A DNA stretch of 64,000 bases from Heterobilharzia americana. Its lineage: Eukaryota > Platyhelminthes > Trematoda > Strigeidida > Schistosomatidae. The DNA is taken from NCBI GenBank assembly GCA_944470555.2, contig OX104130.1:58809491-58873490 (forward strand), written 5' to 3'. The notes beneath the pieces are model-generated. The model was not told the origin of the DNA and ran no database searches. It worked only from the letters and a program-made list of their open reading frames with translations. A program made the translations under genes and the position numbers. This document shows positions 25,811 to 37,219 of this stretch, one piece after another (position 1 is the stretch's first letter; each line of letters starts with the position of its first letter).

Positions 25811-27317
25811 ATAAAAAAATCATATTATTTCATTTATAGTTTACCAATATTGACAAGAATACCATCTTTGACGTTATGTAGCATTTTATAGTAGAATGGT
25901 GTCAAAACATTACCTCGTTTCCAGGTTCACACTAGTATAAAGTCATATATTCTGTAAATTTAAGAAGAAATGAGCTATACAATATCGAAGAAAGTTGAAT
26001 TATTTTCCTGATTCCTAAAAGTAGCTGAATATGAACTACTTTTTTCTTTGTTAAGCACTACAAAAATACTGTAGTGTTAAATATTTGCTGAAACTAGAAT
26101 CATATTTAATCACTGTCATTACTGCTAATTCATGTTTGACCTGGTTTTTTCAATTCATTCTTCTGATATTCTCCGTTTGAGTTTCTAATCCAGTTGGATA
26201 TATGGTAGATGTACGGCAGATTGAGTAGTTTTGGATATCCGTTTCTATCCAAAAGAGTAAACTGAATGAGAAGCGATGGTATATACTTATTATTACCGGT
26301 GTAAAAAGTATCTCACTATACCATAAAGTGATATATTCGCTAAAAATTCGAGATATGCATGCTGAATGGGCGGTTTGAGAGCAGACCAACTGTCTTAGAT
26401 ACCTGGCAATTTTTAATTTACTTACGAAATAATTCAGAATACAAACTGGTTTAAATTATTGAACTGATGTGAGAAAGTTTCTCAAGATTGCGTAACCTGT
26501 AACTATTCTTAAAAGGGAACTTTTCGACCTAATCCGTTAGTAATTGCTTATCCCTGCTACTAAATCACAACGATAATACTTTTTTTATCTAATAATTCAA
26601 ATAGAATGCAAACAGTTCTGTTAGCTCATCAATCTATTCTATATAGAAACGAGATGAGTGTATTTGAGCGTCTTATTGTTGGAATGGTAAGAATTCAGTT
26701 CAGTACTGAAAAGTGATTAGATTTGCTTCTTTTCTATCTATACATCATCGTCATCATCATCAATTAACATTGATTTTATCCCCTGACGTGATTAAAATGT
26801 CAAAACAATTTCTGTCTTTCTTGCGTAATGGATGGTTTATTCCGCTGCTTGCTCCAACATTTACCATCAATTTACAGAATAATCAAATTTTAGATTAGAT
26901 TTAACGTCTTCATTGAGGATTAATATGTCAGCGAAATAAGAATAAGAAAAATGTATGGAAAAAAATGGAATGATGATTGTACTTCCTTTCATTTTTCTCC
27001 TTCAAATTGATATACCTCTTGTAAAGTCGTCTTATACATCAATATTTTCTTTGACAGAATACCAATGTTCACCAATCATATCTATATTTAGTAGCGGTGA
27101 AATGTTTAGATGTAAAGCATGTTATTCTTGTTCTGTATGGTGATCATGATGACATTTTTCTACTTTTTCCACAAAAGCAACAATGGAATTAGTGCACTGG
27201 GAAGTGAAATGATCTCTTACACTCTGTGAAATTATAATCGTTTCCTTAATTAAGAAAAACCTAAGCTTTTGTAGCAGAATTTTAATGCAAAACTAGTTTC
27301 TCTCCATGTTGTTGTAT

Positions 27318-27620
27318 TCACGACTCATAGCGGAATCCAGGATGCGCGTTTTGTCCCACTTGGGATTCGTCAGCTAGATATACCTGCACCTCGGTGAGAA
27401 ATGCTGGTACCGCTGAGACTCGGACCTCGTACACATCGCTTCAAACGTCGAAGTGTTATCCACTAGGCCATTGGGGCACGAGAACCACCACTCTTGGGAC
27501 AGATATCAGTTTTTGTTTATGTGATACTTGTATTTTCCCGCATAGGCGGTCATCTACTAACAGAGGTCGGGCAATTCGACCCCATATAACGACGAGAAAT
27601 TACAGGTGTCAGTAAACAAT
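27318..27620. mobile_element. Class I SINE (-) abutting a class I 5' module (+), head-to-head
   Basis: 27318-27535 on the - strand holds the 5' module end, a tRNA-like head (CTAGTGGATAACACTTCGAC) and a hammerhead at 27332-27380. The hammerhead has CTGACGA but GAAA mutated to AAAA. From about 27539 the + strand starts a second 5' module (CGCATAGGCGG, then ACAGAGGTCGGGCAATTCGA), so two copies face each other. Confidence 0.8.
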
Positions 27621-29404
27621 ACTTTTCCTCATTTTGTGACAAAAATGTGCTACTACTACTACTATTACTAATACTAATACTTTTTGTGGTGTTCATATCC
27701 TAGAAAATGTCATACCATTAGGATTTTAATTGTAACAACATGGCTCTAGCTTACGCTTGAGGTAGGAATAAGCGTTAATCTATGGATGGCATGAAACTAA
27801 ATGTTCTCAAGTTGTTACACTTTAGCCAATAGAATCCCTACAAGCCTCCTAATTAAATTAATGTCTGTTTGTTTTCATTTATCAAACTTAAGGAGACAAC
27901 GGTAAGACAATGAGAATATTTTGGTGGGAAAGTGGTTTTGTATAACTAACAAAGTGTATTATATTTTCAGTCTAAGTTAACCCAGCACATATTTCGTTTT
28001 GCTTTTGCTTTCTAACTTTGTTTGTTCTTAAAATTTGTATTCCGTCTAACTTTCGATTATACCCTTTCTTTGGACTAAATACAAAATGACTATAAAATAA
28101 AGGGCTATTCGTTTGTTTTAAAACGAGGATTCTCTGTTAATATTTCAATATAATTCTTTTGAAATCAAATTTTTAATGGTTCTTATTTTCTGTTCTGTGA
28201 CCGATATTCTAATGCAGGGGAGCTGTATTATTTGGCTAGAAGCATTTCATGTTTATTTATCCGTTTATACACATATGTGTGCTTGTTGAAGAGAAGTAAT
28301 TTCAACGTTTTTATGTTACTAGTCACATCTTACCTGTAGTTCCTTATGCTTAAATGTTATTCACTTTAAGTAATTGGTTAATTTGGTGACTTTCACACCG
28401 AGTTTTATTGTTATTCCTGGTGATGGTATGTTTTTGGGTAAATATGAAATGGTTTGGTTACTTTTATGTTTCCTCAAATAGTCTTTGAATCGATGGAAGC
28501 TCAAACCCGTATATTTGAGGGTTCGTCGACAGTTTATAAGATGGATGGCATATATCCGAATAGCCTAGTCATCACCTACTTCGATTAGAGTACTCGCATC
28601 TAGTTATAGCATACATCTATAGAATATTTCTTTGTTCTGAACTATATACAAATGTGCATGTTTCCTTAGGTAGGCAGTTAAGTGAAAAATGAAATAGACA
28701 GTCATATAAATTAACTTTAATCTGTTCCAATCGATGAATTCTTCAGATTATCGCCTTATTTCCTCATAGATCTTGAGTACTTCATAATTCCATGAATGAT
28801 TTTCTATTTTCTTTCGTAACCTGTTCTGTACTCAGATTTATTTTGCCATTATCTACAATGTTTTTATTTCACCGCCTTGATTTTCCGATGGTTTGCTGAG
28901 ATAAACTATTGTCACTTCGACGCATCTAATTATACGTTCTCGGAGTAAATCTGATGTTATCAAATCAAACATCTTACATTTACTCTAAAGCATGTTAAAT
29001 TCATAATCATGTACAATTACAGGACTATTCATAAAAACCCTATCGATATACCAAAAAGATGGAAACTGAAGCAGTTCAACTTCATACCTTGCATACATTC
29101 TCGTCAACGGAAGCATGAATCAAGCCTCCCATTGAACACCTTATCCAGCTGACAGTTGCTACTTGTACATGACGGTGGCATATGCATCATAACAACCTAG
29201 TCGAACTGTGCTGACTGGAATGATTTTCATGATACACAGTAGTTATTGAGGTCTTATGTTTTTTACTGTGTTCACTTGTCTATCTAAAATCTAGGAATAC
29301 AAAGCGATCATCTATACTTAAACTTCTAGTATATGTTTGCTTTGAATATTTAACATCATCATTGAGAATAAAGTATCTTCATAACTGAGCCATTTTACTT
29401 ATTG

Positions 29405-29735
29405 TTCGCTGAAGGGTAACTAACTTCATTTAGTGTAGTTCTAAGTGCTGATTGAATTCTATCGACCATTTTGTAATGTGGCTACCAGGCTAGGCAACTG
29501 AGCATCGCGATACTTTTTCGATAGACGTTAATTGGATGGAAGCAATCGGCAAGAAGTCCTTGACCTAGATTTCGGGCACTCATCAGCAAGGCGCATCCGT
29601 AATGTCTATGAAACTGGGTTCCAGCTTGAGATTCGAACCCTCATCACTTTATGGTGAATTCAGAAACGTTACCACTGAGTTATTGGGATCATGATTGACC
29701 TCCTGTAGGACTGGATCAGGTACATTGATTGATCA
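29405..29735 (-). mobile_element. Class II hammerhead SINE, with a 5' module following (tandem remnant)
   Basis: On the - strand the tRNA-like head (AACTCAGTGGTAACG; GGGTTCGAATCTC at about 29625-29645) leads to CTGATGAGTGCC. The hammerhead is missing part of stem II, so CGAAATCTAGGTC follows at once. After it comes a 5' module (TCGATAGAATTCAATCAGCA, then GTTAGTTACCCTTCAGCGAA) like the one that precedes the tRNA head at 32160. This suggests a head-to-tail dimer. Confidence 0.7.
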
Positions 29736-29744
29736 CTGCAGGAT

Positions 29745-29950
29745 TAGCAATTACATGTTGTGTAGTCCTAATTGCTGACTTAATTATATCGATTATTTTC
29801 AATATGGCCACCAAACTAGACGACTCATCATCGAATCTCAGACGCGACATCAGTTACGTCAAGGTTGAATATATGTCCTCCTGACGAATGCCAAAAAGTA
29901 CGAAACTTAGGTCCAGGGCCTCCTATGGATAGAGTCACCTCTGGAAATTA
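29745..29950 (+). mobile_element. Class II SINE fragment carrying hammerhead
   Basis: The segment ends with the hammerhead at 29874-29921 and the class-II tail CCTCCTATGGATAGAGTCA. Upstream (29750-29870) it shares TATGGCCACCAAACTAGACG, an altered form of the GTGGCTACCAGGCTAGGC on the other strand at 29480. The tRNA head is absent. Confidence 0.6.
29874..29921 (+). ncRNA. Hammerhead-like motif, class II, core residues present
   Basis: CTGACGA (29881-29887), GAAA (29902-29905) and cleavage triplet GTC (ending 29913) are all in register. Stem III is A-U, C-G, U-G closing a TA loop. Stem I gives five of six pairs (GTCCTC against CAGGGC, with C-C at the cleavage-proximal position). Stem II (ATGC with GTAC) is weak, with A-C at its base, so activity is doubtful. 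Helix sequences differ clearly from class I. Confidence 0.65.
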
Positions 29951-31529
29951 TTCGATACTATGGGATTCATTTTAAAATTATTCACCTCTATATACATCAT
30001 TCACTACTGAGCACAGAATATTGCGAAAATTTGATATTTTAACTTATTCAAAATTAAAAGTCATTACTGTTTCTCTTCTTATTGTAACAAAGGAAATAAC
30101 TTAGTTTAACAACTACAATTTATTCGCCGTTAAAGGTGTTAATTTCGGCTGTTAACTATTTCCTGTCGCCACTATCAAGAGGAATAATTTACACTTTTCA
30201 ACCGTTCTTTTGTTGTCTTACATTTGTATTATAGGTAGGGATGAAGGTAAGGTTGTTGAAAAAAACTGTATTAGAATAGTGCTAACACATACGAATATGC
30301 ATATTGAATTCTTAAATTCATTAATTTTGTAGAATATTCATGCTTTATATATGTATATATATATGTATGCTTTTACTTAGCTAAAAGCAAATGCAAAATT
30401 ATTATAACCTATATAACCTATATGATTTTATTTTATACATTGTTTTTCTGAAAATACTTTCTCGTAAATTCCTAACTTACTGTGGTAGTAGTAAAAATGC
30501 AACTACTTATTTGTCAGTAGTTTTGCATATTATGAGATTATCTAAAATTCTACTGGGTAACAACTACATTGGTTACATCATATGGTAGTTGGTTTTTCGT
30601 AGGTAATCTAGTTCTACATTGCTTGAGTTATGTCTTGAATAACATGGTGGTTTTAGTCCCTAGCTTCAGAAATCAGGTATATAGATTAAAATTTTTGAGA
30701 TGAATCAATTTTTTTTAATAATAAATACTAAGAAATACAAAAATGAGGTTCATAACGTTCTTTCAATCGATTTCAAACATCTTACATCAAGTTTAAGGTT
30801 TTTCTCAAATTATTAATTTCCTATGGAATATGAGTATTTCTAAATAGAAATGCGGTTACAGTTAATGTATACAACTAGTTATCAGTACTGCTAGTTATTG
30901 AAGATTATTAAAGAACCATGAACACTATGCTTATTGTAAATTATACAGGAAGAAAAATATGTCAATATTATTTTAACATTAGAATAAACTTTTAAGAAAA
31001 TCTTATGTCCCAAAAGACAACCAATTTTTCATTCGAAATTTATAAAAAGGATCAATAATAATATGCTAAACGAATTTAATATTTTTAAGTGAAAACTGGT
31101 CTTTGTAAATTCACAGCTCAGGGTGGTAATGGCACAATTAAGTTATAACCATTTATGAAATTTCTCAGTTGTTTCATTTTAGAACGAAAATACTCAAATC
31201 CTGATATGAATTATATATGTTTTACAGCTGTTGATTAATATTTAAAAAAGTAAATGAATTCCAAAAAAGTATTTTTGTATCACCATCATTTTATATTATA
31301 TCTGTAGACTCTTAAAATAGTTTAAATGGGTTCAAATTATATAGTCATTCAGGTTAACTGGAGAGGGTATGATGTTCTAAGCACTGTTAATGTTGATAGC
31401 GATAACTTGAAATTAGGATTGAATATCAGCAGTAAACCATTTTATTTTGTCTGGACAAAATCTGTAGAATCTTTACTACCAATGTGCAACACAACTGATG
31501 GCTACTTCATAAAATATCCTCAGTGACGA

Positions 31530-31780
31530 GTATGGAGTACGACCAGGTCATTATTATCAGGGATTTTAACGTTATAACTCCCAGTATTGGTCAGGATAGG
31601 GGAACCTCAAGCCAAAGGTTCAACTGAAACCTACTCAACACTACTGAAAAGACTGAACTACGTGAGAATGTTGCCGATGACACTCTCTGGGAGTCGGGTG
31701 GAAAATCCCCGAACTGGACTACTTTCTTACCAGCAATACAAGCTGTACAACCAATGCAAGCAATTATACTAAAACTGTAC
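31530..31780 (+). pseudogene. Possible LINE endonuclease scrap
   Basis: One frame reads EYDQVIIIRDFNVITPSIGQ, which resembles the GDFN block of non-LTR endonucleases (G to R here), then ENVADDTLWESGGKSPNWTT. It is short and directly followed by a SINE at 31785. The assignment is tentative. Confidence 0.3.
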
Positions 31781-31784
31781 CCGT

Positions 31785-31985
31785 CGCACAAGAAGTGGCT
31801 ATCGTGGCCCGGTGGTGTAATGGATTACGCTCCGACGTTTAGAGCGGTCGCTCCCGAGTCCGAATTTTGGTGGGAACAATATCACTCACTAGGAGACAGG
31901 TACATCCAGCTGACAAGTCCCAAATAGGACGAAATGCACATCCTGGGTCCCATTGGTAGCCACTATCCATCATCACCAGAATAAT
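31785..31985 (+). mobile_element. Class I hammerhead SINE
   Basis: The copy is full from ACAAGAAGTGGCTATCGTGG, with an A-box region GGTGGTGTAATGGATTACGC and a B-box region GAGTCCGAATTTTG. The hammerhead at 31897-31955 follows, and the copy ends TTGGTAGCCACTATCC. The hammerhead is one core base from complete. Confidence 0.88.
31897..31955 (+). ncRNA. Hammerhead ribozyme, class I, single core change (G8 to A)
   Basis: The helices are intact. Stem I pairs TCCAG with CTGGG across the site. Stem II is GTCC/GGAC. Stem III is A-U, U-A, G-C closing a 2-nt loop. GAAA is at 31931-31934 and the cleavage triplet ATC ends at 31942. The first core strand reads CTGACAA (31910-31916) instead of CTGANGA, so the general-base guanine G8 is A. 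By established hammerhead mutational data this should abolish or strongly reduce cleavage. Confidence 0.8.
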
Positions 31986-32154
31986 TCAGTTTGTAAATTC
32001 AGTCAGATAAATATCATTGCATTGTTCTTACTATTGATCATGTAACTCATGGTGTTATCGTTAAGTAACTGAATCCCTGTAGACCGTTAAACCTTATCAT
32101 TCAATCTACATGATAACATTTTTAATCTTATGCTCTTAACTATTTATCAACCAT

Positions 32155-32460
32155 AAATGATCGATGGAATTCGATCAGCACTTACTACTAGACTATACGA
32201 AGTTGGTTACCCTCCAGTAACCAGTCGATATACCTAATCCAATCCTACAAGAGGGTCACTACTGGCCTGCATAGCCCAGTGGGAATGTCTCTGATTGCAG
32301 CACTAAGTGATTTAGGTTTTTGAACCTCAGTCAAGATATCAGTTCCGTAGAGGTTGCAGATATGGCTTACTGATTAGTGCCGAAATGCACAAAACCTAGG
32401 TCCAGGACTACACACCGATCACCTCCATCCAACTAACATAATTAATCTTGTTACACCAGG
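32155..32460 (+). mobile_element. Class II hammerhead SINE
   Basis: The 5' module (GGAATTCGATCAGCACTTAC, GTTGGTTACCCTCCAGTAAC) is followed by AAGAGGGTCACTACTGGCC and the tRNA-like head CATAGCCCAGTGGGAATGTC with a decayed T-arm (GGTTTTTGAACCTC). The hammerhead at 32362-32412 follows, then CACCGATCACCTCCATCC. This is the most complete class II copy and defines the order of modules. Confidence 0.75.
32362..32412 (+). ncRNA. Hammerhead-like motif, class II, well-paired but mutated core
   Basis: Stem II is a perfect GTGC/GCAC hairpin with a CGAAAT loop (32377-32390). Stem III is A-U, C-G, C-G with a TA loop, leading to cleavage triplet GTC ending at 32402. The first core strand is CTGATTA (G8 to U) and GAAA is AAAA (G12 to A). 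The fold defines the class-II consensus, but this copy should be inactive. Confidence 0.7.
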
Positions 32461-34269
32461 TATGCACAGCTAGTAAAGTTGTCGGAATATTAATTATCAC
32501 TGGGACAAGAAATATGACATTGCGCCATCATCCATAGTGACTTGTTAAATTGTAAACTAGTGCTTTCAAAGAATTTCAACCTCCTGAGGTTTGTTCTGGA
32601 GCTAGATTTCTAGTTAGGAACGACATTTATTAGTTTGTGGAGCTTCACTTATGGGTGGAAGTTGTATTCAAATGAAGGGTTTTTATCAGAATATATATGG
32701 ATTTAACCTCTTAGCAGCAAAAAAAAAACAGTTTCAGCAACTGATCACTGAAGTTGTGTCCTTGTTCTGATCTTGAGTTTTTATAGTATTAGTTATTCAC
32801 CTAACGAGTGAATGAACTGGCAACTCACATTAAGATTCATTAAACTTGCAATTATGGTATGGATAGTTGGGTATCAGTCAACCCATTGCAGCCTCCATCG
32901 ACAGACTTCGATCATTGCTGAGCAATAAGGTCTAGATAGGTGCCTCTCTTATCCTGTTGGTGAATAATTTGTGTACTTGAAATGAAGTTTTATTGTTAAT
33001 TCTTAAGTCTCTTAAACAATTATCAACTGACCTAAGAATAAATCTTGCTTTATTGATGATTGGTTAGTTCAAAGACTGATGTCATGTTCTTTATATATAA
33101 GAATCCACGTCGAATTCTTTGAAAAAGGTACGTCATACATATTTGTTATTTTTTTGCAACAAGTTTTCCAGTCTTTCTTTTTTCCAGTCCATTCATCAGG
33201 ATAAAAAAAAACTTTTTTCATGTGATTTTTAAAATTTTCCTGCAATGTTCCATTTATTTGACGATAGTTTCCTTGTTTCTGTGACGAAAGCTATGTTAAA
33301 ACCAGAGATTTGAAGATAAACAGATAGCTTATGAGCTTGTAAATTGATGGTGAATTGGTTGAGTGGGTCGTATACAGCACATTCTAAAGCAAAGCATAGT
33401 GTAATGTTTGATGATTAGAATAGTGGTCTATAGAAAAGAGCTAAGGATATAGTTTATTTTGCGAACTTGCTAACTTTCAATCCAAATCTTGTAGGGAAAA
33501 TCGTTGATTTCTTTTCTGACATTCTAGACATTGCAGAGACATATGTCTTAGAACTTTTCGTGGTTATGGTTACCATTTAGTTATAATGAATCAGATAAAC
33601 TCAGTGGTTGTATTCTGATGAATTTAACGATTTCTTCCAGTTACATCACTCTTCTTTTTCATCTTGATACATTTTTTTGCCTGTTATTTCGATGTTTCAC
33701 TGCTTGTATGTAGGTTGATTTTGCAAGTCAGTACACTTTTGTTCAGCCTTACGTGCTTTTATTAGTACAGGTAGAACAACGTGAAGCTTATGACCAGTGT
33801 ACATCGGTTCAATTTATGATGATAGAAAATAGTTTAAATGAAGAAAATCAACAGGATGGAAGGATGTTGGGCTAAACGAGGCAAAGGCTGCAACTGATTA
33901 GGAGTAGAAACAGATAAATGAAGGTCAACGTGATGTTTAACATTCATAGAAGACAATGAATATATATTGTAGTGTTACAACAGCTTTTGAAATGCTTTAC
34001 TTCAGGTCTCTAACCATGGATTTATCTTGAAAATTTCTTGTTCAGATAACCTATGCCTCCATATACAGCTCAATCCAGCAGTTGATAGTTTTGTGGGCCT
34101 GTATAAATTTTTAGTTTTGTATTGAATAGAACAATTACTCTCCGGTAGCATTTTTTCGCAATCACGTATCGATCTGTGATAAAAGCAGTTTCTAAAAATT
34201 TATTAGAACTCATCAAAACACTATCAAATCTTTAAGCTTTTTTAAACAAATCCCTAATTATGCATTATT

Positions 34270-34655
34270 GATGGGTAGTGGCTAGCAATGGAATCCAGAA
34301 CACATATTTCGTCCTATTTGAGACTCGTCAGCTGGATGTACCTGCCTTCCAGTGAGCGATGCTATCCACCACTAAAACTCGAACACGTAATCGACCTCTC
34401 TATGGTTTGAAGCCATCGGTCCCGAGTTCGAGTCTCAGATGGAACAATACCGCTCATTGGGAAGCAGGTAAATTAAGCCGATGATTCCCAAGTAGGATGA
34501 AACGCGCATCCTGGATTCCACTACCAGCCACTATCCATCGTTAATATAAGAGTAAAACACGGGCAATATCGAGGTATCCGCTCAGAAGATCATATGCCAA
34601 TAGAGACTGATAATTTCGATCCAATCAACAACGAGATAATGCAAGTTACAACATG
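34270..34655. mobile_element. Class I SINEs joined head-to-head at their tRNA parts, plus a following 5' module
   Basis: A - strand copy occupies 34270 to about 34390 and carries the complete hammerhead (34291-34340). A + strand copy runs from about 34400 with T-arm GAGTTCGAGTCT (34424-34435) and a mutated hammerhead (CCGATGA, U4 to C; stem I lost) at 34470-34520. After CAGCCACTATCC comes a further + strand 5' module (34555-34640: TCGAGGTATCCGCTCAGAAG, then ATATGCCAATAGAGACTGAT), as in a head-to-tail dimer. Confidence 0.82.
34291..34340 (-). ncRNA. Hammerhead ribozyme, class I, complete core
   Basis: Read on the - strand, the core strand CTGACGA (34325-34331) is followed by a stem II hairpin GTCT/GGAC with a CAAATA loop. 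GAAA (34307-34310) and a short stem III (A-U, U-G, A-U, 2-nt loop) then lead to the cleavage triplet GTT. Stem I forms six perfect pairs, ATCCAG with CTGGAT. All residues of the conserved hammerhead core are present, and this is the only copy in the window for which I could pair all three helices. The architecture is the minimal type-I hammerhead known from Schistosoma SINEs. Activity is inferred, not shown. Confidence 0.85.
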
Positions 34656-35696
34656 AAAATCCCTAATTACTTTCTTAACTACTGTGTAGTTGATTTCCAT
34701 TCTTTAATTTTACCTTATTTGCCTGTCCTAGTTATTCTCATTGAACTCTAATTTCTCATACTGTCTTTAATTGGATAGTACACTTAATAATTCTCTTCAC
34801 CTCTTGGAGTTAATCAGTATGAAAATTTACTACTTTATCAGCTAGGACCATAGATTAATAGTAAGTGAAGTGAATAATTAGTAACTTAAGCAATACAATG
34901 CATTGAAGTGTTTTCATATTTCGATTAACGTACCATAAACAACTTTCTTCGCACTGAAAGTAACATTTTTTATTTGTTTTTCTTTTTCTGAGAAGCATCC
35001 AGTTCACCATTTCAAAACTAGGTATTCTTTGGCTAACAATGTTGATGAATTCAAATATTAAGTTTTCTAACTTTGATTTCACTTTCTTGTTCAGTATTAC
35101 TTTTTACCTTTCCTATTATTGTTGATAATTATGACTAATAACAGTGCATGTTCCAGGATAAAAAGAAAGTGTGTAGCTCTTAAATGAAAGTGATTATACT
35201 TTACTGTAAGTTGTGCTTTGAAGTTTAATTATTAAGTTTTCATCTTCAGTACTGATGCTTTTAAATTAGCACTAACTTAAGATCTCAACGTTCAAAGGAC
35301 ACCTGTCTACTGTCATCCTATTACTTTGGTACAACTCTCAGATATCTCTAAATCTGTTGAGTGTAACTCCCTTCAATGTAATGACAAATGGAATAATTTT
35401 CGCTCACCAAACAAATTCACAATTTTTTTCCCGAATGAATTTTGAAGCATGGAAATTACTGTTACGAAGTGTTTAACAACCTCTTTTCAAATTCAGGCTG
35501 ATAGTATCACACAAATGCGGCGATGAAACCTCCTGAATGAATTACGAAGTCTAAAAGTTCACTGACACAACAAGCTGACGCATTGTATTGAATAAAAAAA
35601 ATCCTCTGACATCCTTATGATGCAACAAGTAAAAGACAGACAGATAGACAAGATCATTGCAGGATCTCACACACAAGTGCATCGCCTATGTTACCA

Positions 35697-36880
35697 CACT
35701 TACAGTTTATTTTTTTCCCCTTGTGTTCCTAGTGGAACATGGGGCTTCAGTAGCACTTCTCCACTGCCACTCCGTTCTCTGCAATCTTTTGGACCTGGCA
35801 CCACCACTGCTCACAAGCTTTCGTTTCTTCCTCACATGATCTCCTCCATATCACCCTTGTCTCGGACGCCCAACTCGTTGTTTCCCCTCTGGATTCCACT
35901 CAAAGGCCTGGCACATGATGTCCCCAGTCAGCCTTCTTAGTATGTGCCCAATCCATCTCCACTTTCTTCTGCATATTTGTTGGGTGATAGATTCTTGGTT
36001 GGTTCGTTCCCAGAGTTCATTGTTGCTTATTCTTTCTGACCATCTGATCTTCAGTATCAAGTGAGCGTAAGCGGCAGCTCTTGATGAATGTCTGTAGTTT
36101 ATTGGAAGTGCTTTTCGTGACACGTTTAGTTTCTGGACCATATAGAAGCACTGACTTGACATTGGTGTTGAAAATTCGGATCTTTTTCTTTGTGCCGAGT
36201 GCAGTAGATCTCCACACTGATGTCAGAATAATGAAAGCCTGTCTTGTTGTCCTTCCGATCCTGGCTCCTTTGACATCCTCATCTGTGCCGCCGCCTGTAG
36301 TAGTTGAAACGATGCTGCCCTGCCTAGGTAGTTAGGTGAAAGAGACTACTTCCTTTAGGTTTCTCCGGTTGATGGTGATTAGAGCTTGTTGTTTCGGTTG
36401 GGTATCTTTATCACCTCTGTCCTCTCTACGTTCACTTGAAGTCCCGTCTTCGCTGCCCAGCCTCTTCTGACAACTTGTTAGTTTTCGCCTGTAGATCTAC
36501 GAGTTTGTGCGACATTAGACACTAGACATAAATCATGATCGGATAAATCCAAATCTTCCAGGCTCTTTTCATCAGTCCAGCCAGCGTATACCCCTCTTCT
36601 CGCTCCTCACCGTTTGCTGCATCATCCAGTCCAGTCGACCACAGTCAGAAAGATCGTCGGTAACCGAAGGTTGTAGATTTGTCTTACTCCTATCTTCATT
36701 TCAAAGGTGTCACTGAGCTTTCCATTGTGAATCATTTGGCACATGGCGTTGTCATATAGGTGTTGAATGAGGTTGATAAATATTTGTGGCACTCCATAGT
36801 GTTAAGGCAGCTACCTGCCAAATACTTATCGGTCGGCGCTGTCGAATACCTTTTCAAAGTCGATAACACTTCACAGTGAC
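35697..36880 (-). mobile_element. LINE family B relic, RT motif A to 3' end
   Basis: On the - strand the reading starts at VIDFEKVFD (RT motif A; about 36841-36867). It passes LKEVVSFT with a stop in place of the usual Tyr, then WRSTALGTKKKIRIFNTNVK, SVLLYGPETKR and WERTNQESITQQICRRKWRW. It ends IGHILRR, EWNPEGKQRVGRPRQG and CSTRNTRGK. The C-terminal WRWIGH...RGRP block is typical of RTE-type fluke LINEs. Frameshifts and stops show it is dead and 5'-truncated. It lies antisense to the convertase gene. Confidence 0.85.
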
Positions 36881-37219
36881 ATACAAATAACAGATGGATA
36901 GAAAAATAGTGATATCAAAGTAGACATTGTTGTGTGAGAGAATAAAAATTTGAAGATGGAGGTTAGTGCGAATATTCAGACTTTAGAAGACGTCAAAGAG
37001 TTAATACATTTGCACCATTGTGACCGAATTTCAGCGATATCAGCAAGAATCCCTAACCGCTGATTCCTTACGTTCCAAGGATTTCAATCAGTCAGTTTAG
37101 ATCTCACACTATTCAGACCAAAATTAAGAGGCTTCACAGATTAGTGTCATCTTTATCTGGCCACTCTGATTCCTCTTCTTACCTAATCCAACTTCCCTAA
37201 CCATAGCTCTCTCTCTCAT

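Noticed and set aside
35617..35940. 107-codon + strand ORF
   Set aside because: It lies antisense to the LINE family B C-terminus, which explains the open frame.
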